Origin: Hanleya hanleyi
Lineage: Eukaryota; Mollusca; Polyplacophora; Lepidopleurida; Hanleyidae
DNA length: 64,000 nucleotides
NCBI GenBank assembly: GCA_036873755.1
Contig: JAVTVY010036970.1
Location: 94,067 to 158,066 of the forward strand
Direction: 5' to 3'
Position 1 is the first letter of the stretch, and every line of letters starts with the position of its first letter. The position numbers and the translations under genes are program-made. Positions 13,431-26,500 of the stretch are shown in pieces. The notes under the pieces are model-generated. The model was not told where the DNA came from. It did no database searches and worked only from the letters and a program-made list of their open reading frames with translations.

Positions 13431-14717
13431 ATCAGCACAACTTGAGTTAACATTTGGCTTCAGTGACATTATTTACCTAAGACTCATGACAGCCAATATC
13501 TTTTGACCAGTCACCATGGTCCATTGACTAGAAATATTAACAGTTTTCTTACTTACAATTACTACAACACAGAATTTTTTTTAAGGCAATTTCGAGTTTA
13601 ACTTCCAGCAAAAAAACAAAAATTTCCATATTAGGTACAAAAAATGCTTCAGATTAGTCTGTGATGCAGCTATTCATGTGAAAATTTAAATATATGTCAG
13701 ACAAGTAAAACACCAGCAATAATAATTAATCGCCAAATGGCATATTTAAGAAATTTTTATTTTTTGCTATTTGTCCCAAGTACATGTAGCATGGAATTGA
13801 CCATTTGCAAATCCACATTTTTTTATGTATTTCTCAAAGCAATAATTACACACAGCACAGGGATTGAAATGATCGTTCGTCAGCTCACCATAAGGGAACA
13901 ACCATTTTGGTGGCCTTAAAATTATCGACTACATGTACTCATATTTTTAGTCAAATGTGAACCATTTTCACTACTACATGTAAATGATTCATGTCCACTT
14001 ACAAACTACAGTATGGGAACAAAAAATATAAAGGTCCAGTGACGAATAGTCCCGAGCATGTCACGGTGGATTTTTGTGCCAAATGTATCCAGTCCCCCTG
14101 GCTCCAGCAGAGGTCAAGGGCAAATCACTTGTACAGTGACAGTTCAGAGACTTCGTTATTGAATTGAATAAGCCCCATCGTAATCCCAGAAGCACCGCCT
14201 GGCATGAAGACTGAAGGGCAAGTTCACACATACGTTTTTTCACGACAGCCAGCAATGCTGCCGTCTTGGAATGTTTCACTGTAGCCACGCAATGATTGAT
14301 GTTTTCCTTGTAAACAGTTTACCTGCGCTAAAATTGCCATAATTTACACCACCAAGATGGCGGCGTTACTGGCTCCCTTGAAAAAACGCATTACCTTTTC
14401 TTACCTAAAATGATATATAAAAAAAAAACTAATAAAAATACCAAATGAATAAAATGGTATATTTTTACTAAAATCAATGAGATTTGAGGAAATATTTAGC
14501 AATATTTAATAAATATAATTTGAAGTAGGCCTGTATATTACAGTGGTCAGCCTATGGACTAGTAGTTACCGTGATATTTTAAAGGTTTATTTGAGTTATT
14601 TCTCAGAATACTACTTCAATCAAAAAGAAGACAGAACACAGTAAAGGTTGGCTCAGTTTGTATCTCCAGCATGTGTCTCCTTGACCTAATGGGGCTGTTT
14701 GGTGTGTGACCTCACGG
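13431..14717. other. Non-coding stretch, no gene recognised
   Basis: Nothing here can be supported as a gene. An aagatggcggcg (YY1-like) motif at 14354 starts a frame of only 18 codons on the + strand. A minus-strand frame at 14061-14288 (75 residues) opens nearby without a recognisable domain. The arrangement could be an old divergent promoter, but nothing more supports it. Confidence 0.4.
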
Positions 14718-17363
14718 CAGTGTTCGAATTTAAGAAAAATTTGAACCAGTCCACCGGACTGGTGAGCCAAAAATGTAACCAGTCCGCAAATATTTTTACT
14801 AGTCCGTTTATATTAAATAAAAGATGATGTAGGAACATTTGTCATCATGAATATTTTGTGCTCTGTGATTGTTGCTACTAAATAAGAAATTAATAATTGT
14901 GCATTTCTTGAATTTCTTGAGCGCGTGTGAAGATAATCACAGACGACGAACCCCGTCGGCTAGACTTTGACGGCGACTTCAGGGGTTTTTCTTGACAGTT
15001 TTTCATCGGGGTAACCCCGATGAAAAACAAATAAGAATTGAGTTTTGACGTTTTTTTGGAAATTGTGTTTTCCATGAAAAAATTGAATATTTTATTTTTC
15101 GGACATTCGCGAAAAAATTGACTTTCCTTCAATAAAATTGAGTTTCTGTAACGAAATGCAAAGATAATACAGCTCGCGAGAAGAAAGAAAAGACTGCACT
15201 CACGTGGCGGAAGAGCGATGTGTGCGTTGTTGTTGTTATACGCACAGCATACGTTTTGTTCCAGTTTGCATGCGGTGTATGTGGAGAACCCTCGCCTGTA
15301 TTTCTTTGAGGGGAAACTGGGGTTGGCGATTTCCGACTCCGGGTACCAGGATGTGGTGTGGTCATGTGGTGTTTACCTTATCGACGACAGTTCCCGCCAT
15401 GAATACCACAGACAGAAGAACTCGTCTGAGACTGATGGAGGTGCTGCGGTTGCGAACATATCGTTCCAGAGTTGATGTGAATGTACAGGTGAAATGTCAA
15501 GGATTGGGATTTAAAATGCTGAAAAACTGAACTTAGAAAAATAAAGAACTGAATAAAGATCTATGCATGGAGACATTCATACAGTTGACTCCTCGTCGAT
15601 GATCAATAATAAACTCCAGTAAATGGGGAGAGTCAGACGCAGGCATTTGCACGTCGCTGAAAGTGAAAGTAGGCGGGATGATATATGTAGAGCTGCCAAA
15701 TGTCAAGAAATGTAAAGTGTCTCCATGAATAGATTTTGTAATAGATTATGTAATCGAAAATGCGAGACAAGAACTTTGATTTTCACAACACGTCGGTTCG
15801 GTATTGCTGCGCAACAACAACAACACAACGTTGTAGAGGGGGTGAAAAAAAACGTGATGGAGGGCGCATTTTATTTTCATTTTTCTGAAAGCCAACCAAA
15901 ATGCTGGCCATACAACTGACATTTGAGATGCATACTGCAAACCTGTGTTTGCATCAGCTGTTTTCAAGCACAGAAGAATTTTTCATCATTTAGATTTACA
16001 CTGGAAGAAATATACCTCTGAAACGCCCGTACACAATCTCTTTTTTTTTTTGGATATTACAATTTTGTGATGCGCGCTTGGATGATAAAGAATCATTTTT
16101 CTTTAGTTGGCCTCACTGGTGGTGGTTTGGTTGCGCTGGAATACCGAATCGATGTATTTATTTATAATCGAGAAGTAAATGGGGACCATTCAAAATACCA
16201 GAAAATATAAAGAAATTTGGACTCGTGGACGTGGCAGCAGGTCTGTGTATGGTATGATAGGAGCAGTAGGGAGGGGATCGAGATAATGACATGATTAATT
16301 ACTCAACACGGTCATTGGGGTTGCGGTGGATTTCATCATTACTTAAGAATAATGATTTGTCAGTTTCTTCTCCCAAGAGGGGGAGGGGGGGGTCCTAATC
16401 TTTGAAAGCTTGAATGAAATTGAAAGCCTGTTTCCACCCCAAAGCCAATTTGATAAAAGGGTATTGTCCACATCTACGCCTATACGTCTAACCATAATAT
16501 CTCAAACTTTCCCCGACTACAACTGACAAAGTTTCAAGATTAGTGGCGAGCTGGAAACCTATAAAAAATGATCGATTCTTCCTATTTCTAAGATGAAAAG
16601 GCACTAAAAATTGAGTTTTCGCACTTCATTCGATGAAAATTGGGAAAAATTGAGTTTTCATAGTTTCATTCGATGAAAATCGGGGAAAATTGAGTTTTAG
16701 GCATTATTTAGCGCGCCGAAGGTGCGCGAAAAAATTTGAGTTTTATTGAATTCAGAAATTGAGTAGATGAAATTTTTTTGTCAAGAATAACCCCTGGACT
16801 TTGACTGCACGTGTCGTCGTGAAAAACACTGCTTCAACAAATGTCATTTCAAGCCAAAAAATCAGTAGATTTCTTTCGAAGTTGATGGAGAATATGTTTA
16901 AAATTGTCCTGGTAAACATGATCAGGTCGACTGAAGCATATAATCATGTTGCTGTTTTCTCGATTCCCGACCTGGAATTGGGAGCTTTATTTTCTGAAAA
17001 GATCGCCAACCTGCATTGCCATGCTGCATTACAGTCACACTTTACGGTATGCTGACAGTGTTCGCACCGCTTTACGGTTGTTGTTGTCGTAAAACGCGGC
17101 CGTGGTTGTGATTTCGTTGGAATTTGCTGGAAATTTTTTTAGATTCACACAATTTATTTAGACTCGGTCGGGTAACCGAAAACAGACATTTCATTTTTCA
17201 TTCTTTACAAATTATGCGGAGATATCCAGAGAAATAGTTTACACAATGAACTGAGGGCTTTTTTGTTACCAGTCCGACGGACTTGTTGTTCAGTCACTCA
17301 CACCAGTCCGTTTGATTTTTTACCAGTCTCGGACTGACGGACAGGTGCCAAATTCGAACTCTG
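14718..17363. mobile_element. hAT-like DNA transposon B, host of a nested copy
   Basis: The inverted ends CAGTGTTCGAATTT and AAATTCGAACTCTG are flanked by the direct repeat CACGG (14713-14717 and 17364-17368). Both subterminal regions carry accagtcc/ggactggt words in inverted array (14745-14810 and 17270-17345). Removing the nested element (14980-16796) leaves about 830 bp, similar to the lone copies at 18.2, 27.3 and 29.6 kb. No transposase is seen. Confidence 0.75.
14980..16796. mobile_element. hAT-like DNA transposon F nested inside B
   Basis: Ends are inverted (CAGGGGTTTTTCTTGACA against TGTCAAGAATAACCCCTG in opposite orientation, one mismatch). The flanking direct repeat is GACTT (14975-14979 and 16797-16801). 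Internal aattgagtttt words recur at both ends, as in element A. Frames inside (for example 15204-15530) have no recognisable domain. It inserted after element B was in place. Confidence 0.75.
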
Positions 17364-17887
17364 CACGGGAGCATTTAGTACCTTTGTCTGGGTCTTGTCA
17401 GAGAAGTAGTTGTCAGCAATAAATTTTGTTCATAAATTTGGTGAAATATACACTTAAAGTGGTGAAATATTTGGTTTGTGAGCTGATGTAAAAATGAAGA
17501 CTGCTGGAGAATTTATTTAAGTAATTTTCTCTGTGTGGTGAGTCAAAAATAGACTGTTCCCGAGTGAAAACAAAGTATAAGACTGTCAATTTTGAGATGG
17601 ATCTTTTGGGGTCAAAATAAAATGTAACATTAAATGAAATAGAAATTTTGCAGGACATCCTGATCTGAACAACTTTTATTAGAGATTATAGAATTATAAG
17701 TACCGACGAAAGTCCACAAATTTAAATTTAACATTTTTGTTTTCATCAAAATTCGAAATTCGTCATGTTGAGGCGGAGTGCGAAACTCGACCTACCCCCT
17801 TGTCTTCCTGATGTCACTCCAAAGTAATCACGTGTACAAATTGAACAATGATCATATTTCATGTCAGAACTTCCACTATACTGTGGG
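17364..17887. other. Non-coding stretch, nothing recognised
   Basis: AT-rich sequence between element B and the tRNA-headed SINE. I see no exon, repeat family or regulatory signal that I can name. Confidence 0.4.
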
Positions 17888-18199
17888 TGTGTCATGGCCG
17901 AATGGTTAGAGTGTCTGACTCTGACCCGGAGTGCTACAGCTGGCGTGGATTCACGCCTCGCCAGTGACCGCTTACATATATACTCGCCTATTCACAAGGC
18001 GCTGGGCTGATTCGGTGTCCAGGGTAATATGGACTGATGGTGGAACTAGTTGCTACGCTAGATCTTCGCCAGCGGAGGCACTTGGAGAATAAAGTACCTG
18101 GGTGTCTTTCAGTGACTGCTATATAAATCCACTCACAGTAGTACATCGCACACACCTGGTCAGAAAAAGGGACAGGTCTATATGTACAGTCAGGAGGTG

Positions 18200-18748
18200 T
18201 CAATGCACTGCAGGGCTCGAATTAGAGAAAATGCAATGGCCTGCTATTTTTCTTCGGATACGTAAAAATCGCAGGCCAAACCTTAGATGACCTGCTATTA
18301 GTAAATTTGACCTGCAGTTTTTCGAAATTTCCAAGTTACTTCGATCAAGGGGCACTCGATTAAATGACACAGGTATGTACAACACAAATTTTGTGAATGC
18401 AATTTCCTCTTTTGCTATGAGGAATGCAATGTCAAACAGTTTAGTAATTTTTTCTGCATCTTGGGATTTGAGTTTATTTAAACTCTGGCCGATAACAGTA
18501 TGAGAAGCTGGTGATTCCCCACGTTGTCTGAATTCTCCATCTCTTTCTAATGATTCTGCCTTCTTATGCGGATCACCCTTCGAATGAGTGATTATTGAGT
18601 GCTTTTTCACGTTCGTTGTACCGATTATCCATGCGTTTTGATAGTTCCGAGTGCTGCGTATCTGCTTCTCATACTTGGCGCACAACTCACAATTGACCTC
18701 CATAACAAGCGTGTGTCCGCCTTTTATGATCGTTTGTTTCGCGTTCAA
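18200..18748 (-). pseudogene. hAT-type transposase N-terminal fragment (BED/ZNF862-like)
   Basis: A 182-residue frame with a zinc-finger layout C20-x2-C23 ... H55-x5-H61. The middle reads WIIGTTNVKKHSIITHSKGD followed by PHKKA, the pattern of the finger of hAT transposases and of the related host ZNF862/ZMYM-like proteins. A later stretch, LFDIAFLIAKEEIAFTKF, matches the segment that follows the finger in those proteins. The frame runs out of the element's inverted end at 18211, and no catalytic RNase-H-like core or dimerisation domain follows. It is therefore a truncated relic that cannot act as a transposase alone. The finger would bind transposon ends. Confidence 0.65.
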
Positions 18749-19197
18749 CCAGCTGAATCCTCACGATTTAACCGTGGACAGTTTGACAGTATTTTGTGCC
18801 ATGTTTTAGGCGTTTAGCATCGAATACCACGCTGGCTTCTCGCTTGTCGGATGTTGTTAACGGATGCGGAAGTAATAACGGCAGGCATGGGCGCACACAA
18901 CAAGGGAGACAACTTCGGACCGACTTACTTGCCACAACAATCGGATCGGCGCCAGTTCAGTACTTCGAGCCGTACGAAAACATTTTGACGTACAAAGATT
19001 GCTGTAATGGTTTGGCAGTACGAATATTTTCAATATCGAACGGAGAATCGATCTTTAGGCATTTCATTCGCCTAAAAACTTATTGCCTGCTATTTTTTCA
19101 CGATTTTTTTATTTTAGCAGGTCAATTTTCACTTGGCCTGCGACAGGCAAATTTTCGCCTGCTTTTCGCCAATAGCAGGGCGCCATTTCGAGCCCTG
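18211..19197 (-). mobile_element. hAT-like DNA transposon C with transposase remnant
   Basis: The inverted ends CAGGGCTCGAA / TTCGAGCCCTG are flanked by the direct repeat CACTG (18206-18210 and 19198-19202). Subterminal blocks with cctgctatt and aggcaaattttcgcctgc words are inverted. It carries the N-terminal part of a transposase on the minus strand. It interrupts the tRNA-headed SINE, so it is the younger insertion. Confidence 0.8.
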
Positions 19198-19366
19198 CAC
19201 TGTGAATAAGTTACTTGCACAGCTTGCACAGCACGGGACCTCGGCTGCTACTGACCCTGTCTTGACCACCCTAGTAAGCTGCGGGGTTACTGCAAGCTTC
19301 TAAATATCTCTGTAAGAGGGTGCTCCTAGATGAAAGGAGGGATTTCCCAACCAACAACAACAACAA

Positions 19367-20484
19367 CTAACGACTCCCATGCACAATTCTTGAAAACAGA
19401 TTTTATTTCAACGTGAAATCCTTGTTCTCGATGACTGTCTGATTAAACTGGTACTGTCCTTGGCATGAACTGAGCCGAGTCAAAAGTCGAGTTAAAAATA
19501 GCTCACGCACGTGCAGAAGGGAGTGACGTCATCAATGAAATTTATAACGGAAGACAGGTGATGAGCTCAGCATTCATCGTGTCAGCTTCCGTGTCATTTC
19601 GAGAGATACTTTTTTAAAATATTCCAGAAAAACATTCAAAAATGCATGATAATAGATCGGACAGCCGTACTTTAAATTTTATTTATTTAATATATTTAAC
19701 ATTTACCGTGACTTCCACGAACCATGGTACTGCACCTTAAATAATGGTTTGGAGATAACTTTTGTCTCCTAGAGTTTTTGTGGGCTGGGGCTTTTGATTC
19801 AGGTGACTTTTGTCCCCTGGGGTTTTGTCATTGATTCACGATTTTCAGTGATGCAGTGACACGGCAGAGTTGTTTACCTTCTCGCCTTTTGTTCATCTGT
19901 CAGGAGTGGATTGATAACCGACAGCTCTAAACAGACTTCCAAATTTACCCGACTTTGCTCAACTTGGAGGATGGTATACAGTAAGATTGCACAAAACAAT
20001 AGAACATATATTTATGCACTCACCTGGGTAACTAATGGTATCAAAGTCTGCTCCATAGATTTGGTGCGAATCTCTAAACATATTTTAGAGTCCGACCTTT
20101 GCTGGTGCGCGCCAGCCATGTTTCTCTATCACCGTCTCATTTGCCTCGTGTTGGATTGAGGTCAAAGGTTATGGAGCCCACAGAAACGTTAAAAAATAAT
20201 TATTATTTTGCTAGTCCTATTCGTACAAACCGATATCAATATAATCGTTTCCCTTATAATGTACTTATCAGATGATCTGTTCGTTTTTAGTCAAGATTTA
20301 ATCAGTTTTATCTTTCAAAAAGATATATTTTGTGAGCGCACTAAGAGGCCCAGTATAAACAGCGACCGTCATTGACCGTGACAGATTGGTTGCAAAATGA
20401 CACAGATTTTCAGTTTATCACGACATAATTTGTGAATCTCTTACAAAATCAAATGACTTGAGTCGACTGTGTCGTTTCCAGGAC
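19367..20484 (+). promoter_or_regulatory. Upstream region of the PDZ gene, possible promoter
   Basis: No gene is seen. A consensus CRE (TGACGTCA) lies at 19524-19531, about 0.95 kb before the proposed first coding exon. An inverted CCAAT-type attggttg lies near 20384. I see no TATA box at a convincing distance. The promoter role is inferred from position only. Confidence 0.25.
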
Positions 20485-20550
20485 ATGATCTGGAATGGAA
20501 TGGGGATGGATGGACCCAAGAAACACAAGAAGAAGAAATCGCATAAAGAG
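20485..20550 (+). CDS. PDZ gene exon 1 (start codon, Lys-rich)
   Basis: ATG at 20485, 22 codons, rich in Lys (PKKHKKKKSHKE at its end), donor gtaaaa at 20551, phase 0. It joins in frame to exon 2. The frame is open for some distance upstream without an earlier ATG close by. A non-coding first exon or another start cannot be excluded, since vertebrate tamalin has a longer, different N-terminus. Confidence 0.5.
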
Positions 20551-23500
20551 GTAAAATGCTTGTGAAAAATTTGTATGAATGAAAATTGAACATGTTGAAA
20601 TAACCAGGCTGGGAGATTTAAATCGCACCAACAAGGAAGAAAAATAATTTTTGCCTTTCTATGCAATTGGGCTATGCAAAAACATAGCATATAAAATTGC
20701 CCATTAAATCATATTGACAGATTTAAATAATGCTGAGTGAGTTATAGTTAAATTGGGATCATCCCGCATCAAGGGAGACTGACAGAGACGGAGAGAAAGT
20801 GACCTATATTCTTATAGTGTTGCAACTTTAAGGGGGCGTTTCTGTCGAGGTTAACCCAAATTTATTTTTTATGTCTCAACCATTTACATGTATATTGAGG
20901 CTATGTGATCCTATTCAACCTTAGGAGAAGACTAATTGTTTCGAATGTTTTGTTTATAGCTAAACATGGCTTGTATCCTGTTCTGTACTGTGAAAATTTA
21001 CAAACACAAAAAAGTGTTATTTAGTTAAACATTGACCTATTTTGGCAATCCACCTCTTTTGTGTTTATAAATTAGGCACTTCATTGACTGACTAATTTTA
21101 TTTTAAAATGAAGTTATTCTTTTTTCTTAACTGATTAAGGCTCATTTATATGAATTGTTTCTCATCAGACATCACCAGGAAAGTCAAGCTGGTGAATTTT
21201 CATAATACTAATAATATTTCAAATTTTAGCTTTGCACTTGCAAAATATATGTCATAAGGCCATCCACAATAATATTTCTGTTTCCAGTAACCATGGTAAC
21301 CCTACCTACCCATATATTTTGCAGTCAAAGAAAAAGTTTGGGTATAATTTTTTTTTTTTTATTTCTATGTTTTTCAGCAGTAAGCTTATTCCGTGAAATA
21401 CTATACAAAAAGGTCAAAAATCCACTAAAAGAAATAAAAAAATTAAAATTCCTGCCTACCTACATGCCCAAATTTTATAAAGTTGGTTACTGGAAACAAA
21501 AATATTATTGTGGATGGCCTAATCAAAGGTTGATGTAATCGTAAGGCCACTGTTAATTAATTGTTTGTTTCTCGTAACCTTGCTTGTAAAATACACCTGC
21601 TGAGTGCGATAATTGTTTATTATTAACTTGCAAACCAATTGTATAAGCTTACAAATATGAAGAAAATGAATAAGTTTTACTCATGAAAATGTAAATCCCT
21701 CATGGATTTAATTATTTGCCCTCAAAATATAGATGAGGGCTGGTTACGGGAAACAAACCATTAATTATCAGCGGCCTAATTTGTAGAGTATACAAACTGA
21801 GTTCAATGAGATCACTGCAAACTGAGATCAATGAGGTCAATACAAACTTAAGTGAATATATACTGAGGTAAATGAAGTCAATACAGACTTATTCACTGAG
21901 ATAAATACAAACTGAAGTCAAGGAGGTCAATACAAACTGAGGTCAACATAAACTGAGGTCAAAGAGGTCAATACAAACTGAGGCCAATGAGGTCAATACT
22001 AACTGAGGTCAGTGGGAGTATATTACAAACTCAGATCACTGAGCAGGGTTTATTCTTGCTCAAAAATTTTCATAAACTCGATTTTAAAATCTTAAAAACT
22101 TACTTTTTTTGCACGCCTACATTAAAGCAATTCTACAAGACTCAATATTTTTTTTATTTTTTACCAAAAAAATATGAAACTTGATTTTTTTAATTTTTCG
22201 TCAAAAAATTCGTGAAACTCAATTTTTTTTCTCAACTTTTTCATCACAGCAATTACAGGTAGGGAACAAATTTTTACAATGATTAAATTGTTAGATGATG
22301 GGCGATGGAGTGCACTTTCATCATGATTGAATTGTTAAAAGATGAGGAAGATAGTGGATTTTTATAATGATTTAATTGTTAGAATATGAGAGAGAGAGTG
22401 AATTTTCATAATGATTACAATGTTAGAATATTGGGCAGAATGGGTGAATTTTCATAATGATTGAATTGTTAGAAGATTATTAGATTGTTAGAAGATGGGA
22501 CAGGATTAGTGATAAATGATTGAATTGTTAGAAGACGAGAGTGAGGAATTTCATAGTGATTGAATTGTTAGAAGATTATTAAATTGTTAGAATATGGGGC
22601 AGGATGAGTGAATTTTGCTAATGATTGAATTGTTAGAAGACGAGATTGAGGAATTTTCATAGTGATTGAATTGTTAGAAGATGGAGTGAGGTTTCGTACT
22701 GAATGAAATGTTTGAAGATGGGTCAAGATGAATGAATTTTCATGAATGTTTAGGGGTTGGGTGGAGTCGAGTTCGATAAAATTTTTTTATTAAGATTGAA
22801 GTCTTTCACATGCACACATTCATTACCGGTCTTGAAAATCGGTTTGTTGACGTAAGCGAAAAATCCGATACCGTAATTTTGGCCTGCATACTTGTTCGGT
22901 TACGATGTTAATTTTTCTGAAAACGGTTACATAATTATAAAAGCGTGCCGTCAATGACTCGGTCCACAGCACGTGGTCGGCGACTGAACAGACAAATGGG
23001 TAATAACATGAAATGAAAAAATAGCTTGTTTTCGTTGGTCAGAATTTAATTTTTTTACCTCTTCAGCTGTTGATGTCAAGTTCTTGGCTTCATATAATCG
23101 TGTTGTTCATTCACCATTCGAATGTTTCAGACCTATCAACCCTCACGCATTCGGCGTGAGACGCACGCATTCGGCATCTGACACTCTCTCACGCAGCTAT
23201 ATCAAAAGCTCACGCATCTTTTCATTTTCATGAAATTATTTCTAAAATAACCAATAATCCATCAAAAGTGCTCCAGTTTGCAGAACAAGGAGTCGGTAGT
23301 TTCAAAATTTTCCTAGACTTGGTTGTAAAGTATCCATTGATCATGTTGATAGCCTCCGTGAAGGGTGAAATGTATAATGCTAGGCTGTTATATGAAACAA
23401 AATTGCGAAAAATTGTAAATAAATGACGCCTAAAAATTCTCATTTTTGAGGGGCTCGTATCCCTGAGGCTGATATAGTCCAATCTCACGCCTTGGCAAAA

Positions 23501-26500
23501 GTATAACTTGAGAGGTTTGATGTTTTCATCGGTCAGAATAAAATTAAATGACATCTCCAGCTGTATCCTCATACATGTATGCCATTCCAATCAGAACACT
23601 AAGCTGGGCACGGTGACCGTGTATCCCATTTGGATAATACCGGCATATAGCCCCTATGAAGGAACTCATGCCTTCATTCAAGAAGCTCACTTACCTCGAC
23701 TTGTGAAGCTGGTTAGTGACATTCTATTGACATCCATTGGTATGTTATTGACATTCTGTTGAAATGTATTGACATTTGGTTGACATGTGTTTATTGACAT
23801 GTTATTGAAATTCTGTTGACATGTTACGACATTACAATGTATATTGCCATATTGCTATTGACTTTTTACAGCACAAAGTAGTGAAGACATCTGTGGGAGA
23901 TGCCTTTCTGCAGTTGGACAAAGACCAAGCCATCGTTACGGATGCTGACCAGAACCGCCGACGACGAACCCTCGAACTGGAGAGGAAAAACAACTCATGG
24001 GGATTTACATTGCAGGTACAGACATCTATACTATGTGCTAAATACATGAGGAAAACTGGCAGAAATTAGGTCAATGATACTAAACCTTAATGAAAACCCT
24101 ACTGATCATCATGATTATACTACACGTACAGTTAAGGACTCGAGACACAGAAAGTTTGGACTCTCTCTCTTAGGTTTTCTTAATACATCGTAACATCCTG
24201 ATTTTTTCTCCCCTCTCCCTTCCTCGTACTCAAACGAAAAAAAACAAACAGTGAACACGGCTCCTTCCTTTAAATATGTATATGGTGCGGAGTCACAGTG
24301 GCTTAGAATAACAGTGGCTTACAACAACAGTGACCGTTGGGGTGACGACGATGCTTCAGCTTATTTAATTAATTCCCCGTATCAGTCAATACGAACATTT
24401 TAATAGCAGACATGGAATATTTCTGCACTTGACCAAGCTTGTTGGCTTGATGGATTTGGGGATGGCTGAGCTAAGATCGACAAATAATTTGTGACTGTCA
24501 CACCAACTGATCACTGTCACACTGGCTGACTACTGTCACACTGACTGACCACTGTCACTCCGGCTGTCAAATATATGTTGGGTGTGAGGAGGTAACCACC
24601 ATACAGCCTCAAGGGGAATTGGTCATGTGTCTGTCCTGTCCAGCGATTGATACATGTAACCCCAAAATGGAATTACATGTAAGAAAAAAAAAAAATGTTT
24701 TTTTTCCTAGTTACCTGAACAACCCTAATTAAATGCTGCAGACTCAGGATATTTTATGTGGGTTTTGTTAAAAAAAATCACACTCAAAACTCCCACAATT
24801 GGAAATTTCAATCAATAAAATCGATAAATGAATTTTTGGCCTAACATGCCTAACGCAATGTATAGTATAAATTTACACATTATAATTGACTGAACATGTA
24901 TTTTTAATTCTTGCCGCCTGACGAGTACAGACATTGGTAAGTTATGTGTTGTAGGTGTTCGTATCCATTTGAATGGATGTTTGTGTACATAGATTATCCG
25001 TGTGTAGATTGTTGGACATGTTGTAACATTGTTCTAGGTATGGCACATGTGTAGTCATGTACATGTACAGTGTAGTTATAGACGGACTGTTGGTGTATGT
25101 ACATGTAGGTTTGAATGTAAACTAACTCAGCCATATCTGCACTAATACAGATAAATTACGTGTAAGACAAAATTGTAAAAAGTTACCTTCAAATGAAGTG
25201 GCATTGGCACTTTTAAATATATTTGATAACTGTTTGGTGTATTTCAAGATAAATAGAAGTTTTGTGATCAATACAACAGTTAGATATAGCAGTTCTTCTA
25301 ATTTACAAGAATCCTGCGAAAAATGGCGAGAAATGGGGTAAATGGTCTAATAATACCCCAGCCACCAGTCAGATTTTTGGACTGGACATCATAATAGTAA
25401 AATAGATGTTTGCCGAACATTTTGATTACTTTTCAAGTCTGCATAATACCTCTGTTGACCTAGCACTAAAAAGAATTATCTGGATATTATTTTCCCTGTT
25501 TATCTGAAGCGTGCGTACGTGGGTTTTCTCCTATATGTCATAGCAACGTGGTAACGGTCAGCTTCCGCTATTGGAGGCAGGGATGATAAATGAGCCTGTG
25601 AAATGGAGCATGCACTGTGGGGAGGATGCCAAGCACCCTGGGAGAAAATGATTGTCACCATGGATATTGTGTGTTACCATTCTTTCGACTTCAGACTTTG
25701 TTTTACTGAGACGCTTTTCCTGGTGATCAAGTTTGTCTTCATTTCAAGTGAATTCAACAATTATTTTTTTCAGTTTCAACATTCATAAATACGGGAATCC
25801 TGTTAGATTCCTGTGAATTTCTTTTGCGGTATATTACGAGAATCAGATGGGCCATGCATCAACGCAGGGTTTGAATATAACATCCTGGTGTTTAACATAG
25901 GCCCTTATGGAGGACATGCCTGGTGTATGGGCTGCATCTTCGCCCAACTGCATACGCTGGTCCGTGACGATCGTCAAACTGGCGAATCGTATATTGAGAA
26001 TATTGGTCAGGCTTAAAAGTCCTTCTCATTTCCTGTTGACTGGTGTCACTGAGCATGCACATGATGTGTACAGTTAAAGTGATCGTAAACCCTGAAGTAA
26101 AGTTTCCCTCAAATGGAAGACCATTGCAAACAGTGTGAGAAAATATTTATTGTATTGTTTTTACGATTTTATTACACAGAGTAAACTGCAAATAAAGCGT
26201 GGTATTCTATGGTGGTCTGTTGCAATCATATTTAGGTCCAGTGACGTCACACTGCCTTAATACATATATTTCAAACTTTGTATGCACTTTTCAATGCTTG
26301 ATTCAAGCTTAAGGTGTGTATACTTTGAGTTTCAACACAGACTCACTGTTCCAATGTGCATTTTTCACCAAAATCTGGAAGATGGTAATTCATAAGAGTC
26401 AAATCAATTTGAATCTTCCATTTAGTTTCCCACATTTTGGTGAAACAAGCACATTGGAACAGTGAGTCTGTGTTGAAACTCAAAGTATACACTTTAAGCT

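Larger units (their letters stand above)
17888..19366 (+). mobile_element. tRNA-headed SINE, split by a hAT-like insertion
   Basis: The head (17888-17975) has a box A (tggccgaatggttagagtgt), a long variable region and a box-B-like ggattcacgcc, as in a Leu/Ser-type tRNA. The body (18001-18153) matches that of the 5S-headed SINE at 5418-5562. Element C occupies 18211-19197. Beyond it the sequence continues to a caacaacaacaac tail near 19366. That the 19203-19366 part is the SINE's 3' end is an inference from position and tail. Without the insertion the SINE would be about 490 bp. Confidence 0.7.

Noticed and set aside
14061..14411. Divergent gene pair at an aagatggcggcg motif
   Set aside because: The + frame is 18 codons and the minus frame lacks any domain; a YY1-like motif alone is not enough.
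17888..17975. Functional tRNA gene
   Set aside because: The tRNA-like head runs into a SINE body and lacks a regular T arm and acceptor pairing.
22035..22260. A further hAT-like element
   Set aside because: It has a CAGGGTTTATTC-like start but no matching right end or target duplication was found.
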